A DNA stretch of 64,000 nucleotides from Lachnospiraceae bacterium (GTDB lineage Bacteria; Bacillota; Clostridia; Lachnospirales; Lachnospiraceae): assembly GCA_016287095.1 (NCBI GenBank), contig JAEEVK010000004.1, positions 1-64,000 on the forward strand, in the 5' to 3' direction. The notes under the pieces were generated by a model. That model worked only from the letters and a program-made list of their open reading frames with translations, was not told the DNA's origin and did not search any database. The translations under genes and the position numbers were made by a program. The number at the start of each line of letters is the position of its first letter. The first letter of the stretch is position 1. Positions 18,428-25,480 of this stretch are shown piece after piece.

Positions 18428-19981
18428 TTAAATATCAGAGTTATATATCAGTCCGGAAATTACCTCCGGTATGCACGATACCGTATCGCCTGCTATCATG
18501 CTTATCGAATTGGTCTTTTGCTGAGCGAACTCACCGGCTTTTCCATTAATAAAAGCTGCTATCGCAGTAGCAAGTGTATGATCAGGAATATTTTTATTAT
18601 TTACGGAGCTGATCAACTCAGGCATAAAAGAACATACTGCCGATAAAATACCCGAGAGCACATCTCCGCTCCCTGCAGTAGCCATACCTGCACAGCCTGC
18701 ATCAACAATATAAGTTCTTACTCCGTCCGTGACTATAGTTGACGGTCCCTTAAGCAGTAAAACCACACCGGCATCTAATGCATAGTCTTCGGCATGTTTT
18801 ACGGGATTACTCAAAATCTCTTCCTTTGACAGCCCTGTCAGTCTTTCAAACTCTTTAATATGCGGAGTGAGCACCACCTTGCCCTGTGCCCTGCGCAACA
18901 GCTCCCTGTCCAGCTTTGACAGCACATTTAATCCGTCGGCATCAACTATCAAAGTACCGGTATATTCCTTTAACAGATATTCCAGGCATTTTGATATCTC
19001 TGGACTTATACCGATGCCCATGCCAAAGGCAACCGTTTTTACATTGGATATAAGGCTTTTTATCTCTTCTTCGACAAAAACCAGCTCGCCATCGTCGTCA
19101 GAGAGCGGTGATACCGTACTCTCAAGTATCAGCGGTAATAAATCATGATATAAGGAATTTGGCAGACCTATCTTCACCACTCCTGCTCCCGATCTCATAG
19201 CCGCATTGGCCATAGCAGCCAGTCTCAGGGCACCGCTGTATTTCCTGGAGCCTCCGATGATAGCCGTATATCCGTATGTTCCCTTGTTTGAAAAATTGGA
19301 ACGCTCCGTAAAATATGGCTTTATATCCTCGGCTGTTATCAGATAATACGGTTTCTGTATCGGCCGGATCCCAATGTCACAGTTTATCTTTTGCTTCATG
19401 ACATCCTTAGCCATATTTAAAAAATGTCCGGGTTTAAAGCTTCCTATGGAAACAGTGACATCTGATCTCACACATATACTTCCCGGTCCTACCATACCGG
19501 AGTCCCCGTTTAGTCCGCTGTTTATATCTACAGCAACTACATATGCACCGCTGTTGTTTATCTTTTCAACAGCTTCCCGGGCCTTGCCTTTTACCTCTCC
19601 TCTGAAACCCGTCCCAAAGATGCAGTCAACAACAGTCGCAAATCCGCTTAGATCGTCTGTATCCTCAAAATACCTGACTGAAACAGCATCGCCGTTTTCT
19701 TTTAAGCATCTGTCATAATAATATCTGCCGTCCTCAGAAAACCGGTCTTCCAGCAAAATAAGAGTACATTCCGTTCCGGCTTTAGCCAGCAGGTCAGCCA
19801 GTACATAGCCATCCCCGGCATTATTCCCGACACCGCACACTATCCCAACGGGCGCCTTCCATTCGACACTTTCATATATGGCTTTCCCCGCTCTGTACAT
19901 GAGCTCTTTTCCGGAAATCCCGCCCGATATGGTTGCTGCGTCACTCCTTCTCATCGTTTCTACAGATAAAATATCTTTCAC
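18428..19981 (-). CDS. nnr: Bifunctional NAD(P)H-hydrate epimerase / ADP-dependent dehydratase
   Basis: Repairs hydrated NAD(P)H. 517 aa with two complete modules. The N-terminal YjeF/NnrE epimerase (about residues 1-205) has VCGVGNNAGDGYVLADLL, DCIFGTGFRG and the AVDINSGLNGDSG segment. The C-terminal NnrD dehydratase (about 220-510) has KGTYGYTAIIGGSRKYSGA, LTPHIKEFERLTG and the catalytic AGSGDVLSGIL. The start is a GTG at 19981, only weakly preceded by GGA and 21 nt after the FAD-oxidoreductase gene. Although it is a housekeeping repair enzyme, here it is embedded in a redox operon. Demand for NAD(P)H repair near flavin reductases is a plausible reason, as inference. Confidence 0.94.
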   Translation of the reverse strand: MKDILSVETMRRSDAATISGGISGKELMYRAGKAIYESVEWKAPVGIVCGVGNNAGDGYVLADLLAKAGTECTLILLEDRFSEDGRYYYDRCLKENGDAVSVRYFEDTDDLSGFATVVDCIFGTGFRGEVKGKAREAVEKINNSGAYVVAVDINSGLNGDSGMVGPGSICVRSDVTVSIGSFKPGHFLNMAKDVMKQKINCDIGIRPIQKPYYLITAEDIKPYFTERSNFSNKGTYGYTAIIGGSRKYSGALRLAAMANAAMRSGAGVVKIGLPNSLYHDLLPLILESTVSPLSDDDGELVFVEEEIKSLISNVKTVAFGMGIGISPEISKCLEYLLKEYTGTLIVDADGLNVLSKLDRELLRRAQGKVVLTPHIKEFERLTGLSKEEILSNPVKHAEDYALDAGVVLLLKGPSTIVTDGVRTYIVDAGCAGMATAGSGDVLSGILSAVCSFMPELISSVNNKNIPDHTLATAIAAFINGKAGEFAQQKTNSISMIAGDTVSCIPEVISGLIYNSDI

Positions 19982-20002
19982 TTTTTCCGACTCCGATGTT
20001 AT

Positions 20003-21655
20003 TTATAGTTTTCCAAGTGCATGCCTTGCCGCTATCATGCCAAATGTATAGCATCTGCCAAGGGACAGACCTGTCTGGTGGAAAGGATAATCCGCTCCTC
20101 CGTAGAACGGGCCTCCAAGATTGCCTACACAGTAAAGTCCCGGTATTATGTCCCCTTCACTGTTCAGTGCCTGACCGTTTTCGTTTACCACAACGCCTGA
20201 AACCTCTGCGGATACACGGATATGTTTTCTTGCTCCCCAGAAAGGTGCTTTCTCTATCTTATGCATGTATTTTGCAGGCTTTCCAAAATCTGTATCACAG
20301 CCCTTGTCACAGAGCTCATTATACCTGTCTATGGATGCCTTCATCTTATCATACGGTATATCAAGTTCTTTAGCCAGCTGCTCCAGGGTGTCACATTTAT
20401 GCAGGTCTATCAGGTTTTTAAATACTCCCTGAGGATTTTCTACCGCTCCGGGTATAAATTTCTGCATCACTTGAGGCGGTACCTTTCCGCTCACGAATTC
20501 ATCTACGGGCCAGTCCATATAGCTGTCGTCATATATTGTACAGTACCATCCCTTTGAGCCCTTTTCCTTATGCTCCTCATCCAGCATACTTCCCTTATAT
20601 GAGGGCTGATATTTCAGGATGTTTCCCATATATACAAAGCCGGTATACTCATTCGTGAAACGCTCGCCGTTCATATTAAGATACAGAAAAGGTTCCTCCC
20701 ACATGAGAGCCGAGTCAAAGTCGTGCATCATCTTGGTATGGCCGAGATTTTCCATCCTTGCACCCGCACTCATGGCAAGTACATGCCCGTCTCCGGTCTT
20801 TCCGAACTGTTTTTTATCAAACTCATCTATGTCCGGACACCAGTGTTTAACCATTGCAGAATTATTGGTATAATCACCGGTAGCAAGGATTACCGCTTTT
20901 GAAGCATTGAATCTTATATATTTCCCGTCTGCATTCTTTCCTATGACTCCGGCTACTCTACCGTTTTCCACAACAAGTTTTACCGCAGGTGTTGAGAAAT
21001 AAGTCTCCAGATCAGGATTCTTTGCTTTTACGTTTTCCAGTATGTTTTTAAGTGCATTGCCTACATTAAGTGGCTTGGGTCCTACCCAGGGAGCCCAGAA
21101 ATAACAATGATCGTCACCATACTCGTAGCTGTTTTCCCTGTCCTTCCAGGTACCTGTAAAATCACCGCTGGTGCTGATGAAAGCACAGAGTTTATCTCCG
21201 TCATTAAGGAGTTTAGCACTTTCGGTATTGCTGTCTACCTTACTTCCATCACCGTATTCAGTCTCTTTTGTAAAGCCTCCGCGGTTCCAGAACCACATCA
21301 TGGCTTCTTCAGAATAATCTGCATATGCTCTGAGCTGTTTTACATCCGCTCTCCAGTCGCAGAGTCCGTTTGTATGATGTATCCACTTTGCTATACCCGC
21401 TTCGGTAGAACGTGACTTTATGATAGCCGATCCGCAGTTACCCTGGGATACGACACCGCATTCCTTCTGTAAAAGAGCTACCTTTGCTCCCAGCTCTGCT
21501 GCCCATCCTGCTGCAGGTACGCCTGATGCACCGGCTCCTACTACCACTATATCAAAATCCAGCACCTCATCGGGTGTTATATCCTTTAACTCACAGACTG
21601 AAGCTGCTACCTCACTCTCGCTTAATCCATTTGGGATCATGCTTAAATTGCTCAT
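20003..21655 (-). CDS. FAD-dependent oxidoreductase (fumarate reductase/ketosteroid dehydrogenase superfamily)
   Basis: 550 aa, FAD_binding_2 architecture. The dinucleotide-binding motif DIVVVGAGASGVPAAGWAAE lies near residues 34-53 and the second FAD contact KAVILATGDYTNN near 290. The C-terminal GLYCVGNLGGPFYGGADYP is the usual FAD-proximal end of the family. No heme motif, FMN-binding domain or Tat signal is present, unlike urocanate or flavocytochrome fumarate reductases, so electrons must come from a partner. The OYE-family reductase encoded 46 nt upstream is the obvious candidate. The substrate is unknown; reduction or dehydrogenation of an enoate or steroid-like compound is possible. 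The start at 21655 is the first ATG. Confidence 0.85.
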   Translation of the reverse strand: MSNLSMIPNGLSESEVAASVCELKDITPDEVLDFDIVVVGAGASGVPAAGWAAELGAKVALLQKECGVVSQGNCGSAIIKSRSTEAGIAKWIHHTNGLCDWRADVKQLRAYADYSEEAMMWFWNRGGFTKETEYGDGSKVDSNTESAKLLNDGDKLCAFISTSGDFTGTWKDRENSYEYGDDHCYFWAPWVGPKPLNVGNALKNILENVKAKNPDLETYFSTPAVKLVVENGRVAGVIGKNADGKYIRFNASKAVILATGDYTNNSAMVKHWCPDIDEFDKKQFGKTGDGHVLAMSAGARMENLGHTKMMHDFDSALMWEEPFLYLNMNGERFTNEYTGFVYMGNILKYQPSYKGSMLDEEHKEKGSKGWYCTIYDDSYMDWPVDEFVSGKVPPQVMQKFIPGAVENPQGVFKNLIDLHKCDTLEQLAKELDIPYDKMKASIDRYNELCDKGCDTDFGKPAKYMHKIEKAPFWGARKHIRVSAEVSGVVVNENGQALNSEGDIIPGLYCVGNLGGPFYGGADYPFHQTGLSLGRCYTFGMIAARHALGKL

Positions 21656-21698
21656 GATTGTCTATCCTTCCAATTTTTATTATTCACTATCTCAAAAT

Positions 21699-21727
21699 GT
21701 GTCAAACAGAACCGTCCCTTTTGACAC
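21699..21727. repeat. 29-bp palindromic repeat, copy 1
   Basis: GTGTCAAA and TTTGACAC form 8-bp arms around a 13-bp centre containing AGAACCGTCCC. It is identical at 27 of 29 positions to the copy at 45453-45481 and in the same orientation. It overlaps the 3' end of the OYE gene and supplies its last codons and stop. It looks like a REP/MITE-type dispersed palindrome; the class is inferred. Confidence 0.8.
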
Positions 21728-22775
21728 GTTTCATCTCTGCCGGACATACATGCGCTGTACCCGGTCCGTACTGGCAGCGCTGGCATTCAAAACACTGGGT
21801 ATACGGAGTTCCGTTTAATACTGCATTTGGAAGCTGGGGATCTGCAAGTATCCCGCGAGCCAGATCCACAGTATCCGCCAGATCATTTTCAATAATATAC
21901 TCTATCCGCTCCGGTGTAAGCAGCCCTCCGACACAGGAAACAGGAACTTTTCCCTTAAATATCGAATGGAAGTTTACGCCCAATGCACACAGGTCACTAT
22001 AGGGCGCATCGTCCGGCTTCAGTTTTACCCCGAAACTGTCAATGCCGTGTGAAACCTGGAGATAATCGCACCCTGCCTCCACATATTCATTTGCCACATC
22101 GACAGCATGCTGAACATCGGGCTCCGCACCGGGAGTCCTGACTGAAATGATAAAGTCCTTTCCGCATTTTTCTCTTATACCCTGTATTATCTCTTTGCCG
22201 AATAAAGCCTTGTTTTCACCGTATCTATCGGTTCTGAGATTGGTTTTGGGTGATACAAACTGGTTTATGAGATATCCGTGACATCCATGCAGCTGTATAC
22301 CGGCATATCCGGCTTCCTTAGCCCTGCAGGCAGCGGCAATAAAGCTTTCCTGCATCGCATGTATTTCATCTATGCTCATTTCCTTAGACAGTTTTCCATC
22401 CCTGGTCGGTATAGCGGATGGTCCTATCGGTGTACCAAATATAGGATTCCCGGTTACGCCTGTATGATTAAGCTGTATTAAAGCCACCACATCATTCATA
22501 TGGCATGTTTCGTTTATTCTTTTATGCCCTTCTATCTGAGCATCCTCCCAAAGTCCGAGGTGATTTTTAGCAAACCTGCCCTCCGGAGTTACCGCAGTCG
22601 CCTCAACACAGATGAGCCCGATACCGCCTTCTTCCCTTTCCAGATAATGTACCAGATGCCTTAACGTAAGCTGGCCGTCCTCACCTGCATAATCAAATTT
22701 GACCGTAGGTGCCATAGTCAGTCTGTTCTTGACTCTTGTCCCATTTATAACTATCGGATCATTTACTTTTGCCAT
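21702..22775 (-). CDS. NADH:flavin oxidoreductase, old yellow enzyme family
   Basis: 357 aa from the ATG at 22775 (AAAGGGGGAAGT ribosome site). The track's 22844 start lacks one. TIM-barrel FMN enzyme with ALIQLNHTG, the active-site GIQLHGCHGYLINQFVSP, TNLRTDRYG and phosphate-binding RGILADPQLP. The end, QCFECQRCQYGPGTAHVCPA, has four cysteines spaced like the Fe-S cluster of 2,4-dienoyl-CoA reductase/BaiH-type proteins, but the C-terminal FAD/NAD domain of those enzymes is absent. The final residues RVKRDGSV and the TGA are encoded by the palindromic repeat at 21699-21727, so the native C-terminus may have been altered. It is the first gene of the operon and has a strong promoter at 22816-22844. 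Confidence 0.88.
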   Translation of the reverse strand: MAKVNDPIVINGTRVKNRLTMAPTVKFDYAGEDGQLTLRHLVHYLEREEGGIGLICVEATAVTPEGRFAKNHLGLWEDAQIEGHKRINETCHMNDVVALIQLNHTGVTGNPIFGTPIGPSAIPTRDGKLSKEMSIDEIHAMQESFIAAACRAKEAGYAGIQLHGCHGYLINQFVSPKTNLRTDRYGENKALFGKEIIQGIREKCGKDFIISVRTPGAEPDVQHAVDVANEYVEAGCDYLQVSHGIDSFGVKLKPDDAPYSDLCALGVNFHSIFKGKVPVSCVGGLLTPERIEYIIENDLADTVDLARGILADPQLPNAVLNGTPYTQCFECQRCQYGPGTAHVCPAEMKRVKRDGSV

Positions 22776-22815
22776 ACTTCCCCCTTTGAAATCCTTCCGT
22801 AATTCACATAAATTT

Positions 22816-22844
22816 AGTATATGCTTAGATATGAACTTTGTCAA
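22816..22844 (-). promoter_or_regulatory. Promoter of the OYE operon
   Basis: On the minus strand TTGACA (22844-22839), a 17-bp spacer and TATACT (22821-22816). Confidence 0.8.
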
Positions 22845-22855
22845 CTTAAAACAAA

Positions 22856-22891
22856 GACACTTCTACGGATCCGTAAATCAATAGAAGTGTC
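22856..22891 (-). terminator. Terminator of rmlB
   Basis: GACACTTCTA and TAGAAGTGTC form a perfect 10-bp stem. On the minus strand it is followed by TTTGTTTT. It lies 28 nt after the rmlB stop. On the plus strand CTTTTAT follows, so it may work both ways. Confidence 0.8.
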
Positions 22892-22918
22892 TTTTATCAA
22901 CTTTATGTTTATATTAAA

Positions 22919-23938
22919 TCAGCGGTTTCCGTACATTTTCTCGTAGTAATTTCTGTACTCACCGGAGATGATGGTCTCCCACCATTCCTTATTATCTAAG
23001 TACCACTTAATGGTTTTCTTTATGCCGTCAGCAAACTTGGTCTCAGGTAACCAGCCGAGCTCATTGTGGATCTTGGTAGGATCGATGGCATATCTCATGT
23101 CATGTCCCTTACGATCGGTTACATAAGTAATGAGGCTTTCGGGTTTACCGAGTTCTTTACAGATGATCTTTACGATATCGATATTCTTCATCTCGTTGTG
23201 GCCGCCGATATTGTATACTTCACCCTCACGTCCCTTATGGATTACGAGGTCGATAGCACGGCAGTGATCCTCTACATACAGCCAGTCTCTGACATTTTCT
23301 CCCTTTCCGTATACGGGGAGGGGCTTATCATTTAAAGCATTAGCGATCATCAGAGGGATGAGCTTCTCCGGGAAATGATAAGGTCCGTAGTTATTTGAAC
23401 ATCTGCTGATGGATACGGGAAGTCCGTAGGTTCTGTGGTATGCGAGAACCAGAAGGTCAGCGCCTGCCTTTGATGAACTATAGGGGCTTGAAGTATGGAT
23501 GGGTGTTTCCTCTGTAAAGAAGAGGTCAGGTCTGTCAAGAGGCAGGTCTCCGTATACTTCGTCGGTTGATACCTGATGATATCTCTTGATGCCGTATTTT
23601 CTGCAGGCATCCATAAGTACTGCGGTACCCAGGATATTTGTGTTAAGGAATACCTCAGGATTTTCTATAGAGCGGTCTACATGGCTCTCTGCTGCAAAGT
23701 TTACTACCATGTCAGGCTTTTCTTCCTCGAAGAGCTTGTAAACTGCTTCTCTGTTTGTGATATCTTCCTTTACGAATCTGAAATTCGGGTTATCCATAAC
23801 GGATTTAAGTGTTGAAAGATTACCTGCATATGTCAGGCAGTCCAGACAGATGATGCGGTAGTCGGGATATTTTCCTAACATATGGAATATAAAGTTACTG
23901 CCGATAAATCCGGCTCCACCGGTTACGATAATGGTCAT
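22919..23938 (-). CDS. rmlB: dTDP-glucose 4,6-dehydratase
   Basis: Makes dTDP-4-keto-6-deoxyglucose for dTDP-rhamnose and related sugars of cell-surface glycans. 339 aa from the ATG at 23938, preceded by AGAAGGAGG; the track's 23977 start has no such site. Short-chain dehydrogenase signatures: IIVTGGAGFIGSNFIF at the N-terminus, the STDEVYGDL active-site strand and the catalytic YSSSKAG near residue 150. SNNYGPYHFPEKLIPLMI and NVRDWLYVEDHCRAI are typical of RmlB. rmlA, rmlC and rmlD are not adjacent, so this is a solitary copy. It is divergent from a MerR-type regulator, and its promoter has a MerR-like 19-bp spacer. Confidence 0.95.
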   Translation of the reverse strand: MTIIVTGGAGFIGSNFIFHMLGKYPDYRIICLDCLTYAGNLSTLKSVMDNPNFRFVKEDITNREAVYKLFEEEKPDMVVNFAAESHVDRSIENPEVFLNTNILGTAVLMDACRKYGIKRYHQVSTDEVYGDLPLDRPDLFFTEETPIHTSSPYSSSKAGADLLVLAYHRTYGLPVSISRCSNNYGPYHFPEKLIPLMIANALNDKPLPVYGKGENVRDWLYVEDHCRAIDLVIHKGREGEVYNIGGHNEMKNIDIVKIICKELGKPESLITYVTDRKGHDMRYAIDPTKIHNELGWLPETKFADGIKKTIKWYLDNKEWWETIISGEYRNYYEKMYGNR

Positions 23939-23970
23939 AATGTACCTCCTTCTAAAATGGTCAATTGACC

Positions 23971-23999
23971 TTGACACGAGTTGTGATCTGTATTACAAT
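23971..23999 (+). promoter_or_regulatory. Promoter of the MerR-methyltransferase gene
   Basis: TTGACA (23971-23976), 17-bp spacer, TACAAT (23994-23999). It points away from rmlB, and the leader it starts runs through the palindrome at 24013-24029. Confidence 0.75.
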
Positions 24000-24003
24000 A
24001 CGA

Positions 24004-24034
24004 AGTATAAAGTGTGCCCTAAGGGCACAGTCAA
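24004..24034 (-). promoter_or_regulatory. MerR-type 19-bp-spacer promoter of rmlB with palindromic operator
   Basis: On the minus strand TTGACT (24034-24029), a 19-bp spacer and TATACT (24009-24004). A perfect 17-bp inverted repeat, TGTGCCCT-A-AGGGCACA, occupies 24013-24029, essentially the spacer. Elongated spacers with a central dyad are the hallmark of MerR-activated promoters, and the adjacent divergent gene encodes a MerR protein. Confidence 0.7.
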
Positions 24035-24094
24035 GCATTTTTTTTAAATTTTCAAAAATATTTTTCTTGTTAGTCAGAAAAGGTCGAAAAAACG

Positions 24095-25300
24095 ATGGTA
24101 AAAGAAGGCTTATATACTTCGGGGGAGTTTGCAAAAAGAGCCCATGTTACAAAGAAAACATTACGTTATTATAATGATCATGGTTTTCTGACTCCTTCAT
24201 ACATGGGTGGAAACGGATACAAATTTTATACTGACAGAGATTTTGAGAAGATACAGAGGATCCTGTTTTTAAAATATCTCGGCTTTTCGTTAAATGATAT
24301 TCAGGAGCCTGCGGTACCTGCCTTATCGCTTGATACAAAAGAGGAAGAACAGAACAGTACTTTGATCGCTTCTCTAAAACAGCAGTTAAATCTCATAGAT
24401 GAAAAGATAAAGCAGATGGCTCTTGTCCGTGAAATACTGGAAAACACTCTTGAGGAGATAGAAAAAACAGGTGAAACGGACTGGTCACTGCTTATGCAGC
24501 AGGTGACAGAGACCGGTCTGAAAAAGAGTCTTATGCAGCAGTATGTAGATACTTCAAATATTTCCGCCAGGATCAGACTGCATGCACTTTATTCCCAGAA
24601 TGAAGAGAAATGGTTTCCCTGGATATACAGAGTCAGCAATATAAGATCCGGTATGCATATTTTGGAGCTTGGATGTGGAAACGGTGATTTTTGGCTCCAG
24701 AATATGGATAAAATCCCCAAAAAGATAAAAATAATTCTTTCCGACAATTCCGAAGGTGTATTAAAAGAAGCAAGGGGACGCTTTGATCCGGAGGACAGGA
24801 GGTTTTCCTTTAAGCTGATAGATATGGACAATATGGATCTGCCGGAAAATTCTGCGGATATGATCATCGCGAATCACTGTCTGTTTTATGCAAATGATAT
24901 GCAGGATACCTTAAACAGAATAAAAAAGGTACTGAAAAAAGACGGAGTTTTTATATGCAGTACCTATGGGTCCGATCATATGAAGGAAATCAGTGAGCTT
25001 GTCATGCAGTATGATGACAGGATTGTACTCGCAGCGAAGGATCTGTATAAAATATTCGGAAAGACAAACGGGGGCGAGATCCTAGGCAGCGAATTCAACA
25101 ATATTGAATGGAAGGAATACGAGGACAGTCTCTATGTTACCGAGGCGGAGGATCTGATAAATTATATTATTTCCTGTCACGGAAACCAGAACCAGTATAT
25201 CCTGGATGATTTTAAGGAGTTTAAAAGCTTTGTAAAGTCAGAGATGGGCAAGGGCTTTTATGTGACAAAGGAAGCCGGGATATTTATATGCCGTAAATAA
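24095..25300 (+). CDS. MerR-family regulator fused to a SAM-dependent methyltransferase
   Basis: 401 aa. Residues about 5-75 are the MerR winged helix (YTSGEFAKRAHVTKKTLRYY, then DHGFLTP), followed by the dimerisation helix rich in Q, K and E to about residue 135. The C-terminal part is a class I methyltransferase with motif I GMHILELGCGNGDFW near residue 185, an acidic SDNSEG after the second strand and MDLPENSADMIIANHCLFY. The fusion replaces the usual small effector domain by an enzyme-like one, which may sense or use SAM or its product. It is divergent from rmlB and probably controls it and itself through 24013-24029. A terminator follows at 25328. Confidence 0.88.
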   Translation: MVKEGLYTSGEFAKRAHVTKKTLRYYNDHGFLTPSYMGGNGYKFYTDRDFEKIQRILFLKYLGFSLNDIQEPAVPALSLDTKEEEQNSTLIASLKQQLNLIDEKIKQMALVREILENTLEEIEKTGETDWSLLMQQVTETGLKKSLMQQYVDTSNISARIRLHALYSQNEEKWFPWIYRVSNIRSGMHILELGCGNGDFWLQNMDKIPKKIKIILSDNSEGVLKEARGRFDPEDRRFSFKLIDMDNMDLPENSADMIIANHCLFYANDMQDTLNRIKKVLKKDGVFICSTYGSDHMKEISELVMQYDDRIVLAAKDLYKIFGKTNGGEILGSEFNNIEWKEYEDSLYVTEAEDLINYIISCHGNQNQYILDDFKEFKSFVKSEMGKGFYVTKEAGIFICRK

Positions 25301-25327
25301 CAATACTTACCTCTTACTGTGGTTTTT

Positions 25328-25368
25328 CATACCTGTCAGTGAAATTGCTTGACAGGTATGTAATTTTT
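25328..25368 (+). terminator. Terminator of the MerR-methyltransferase gene
   Basis: CATACCTGTCA and TGACAGGTATG form a perfect 11-bp stem, followed by TAATTTTTTT. The 3' arm contains the -35 box of the next promoter. Confidence 0.85.
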
Positions 25369-25377
25369 TTATATAGT
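25349..25377 (+). promoter_or_regulatory. Promoter of the repeat-protein gene, overlapping a terminator
   Basis: TTGACA (25349-25354) lies in the terminator stem, followed by a 17-bp spacer that contains the T-run and TATAGT (25372-25377). In the leader, GGGGAGGACACCCATTAT (about 25393-25410) closely repeats the true translation-initiation region GGGGGAGACACCCATGG, so the leader may contain a decayed duplicate start site. Confidence 0.65.
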
Positions 25378-25480
25378 GTAAATGTCGGACGGGGAGGACA
25401 CCCATTATAAAAAACAGGAGTCTGATTCAGTAATAAGCCGGATAAAAAAAGCCGGTAAAAAATAATAGGGGGAGACACCC

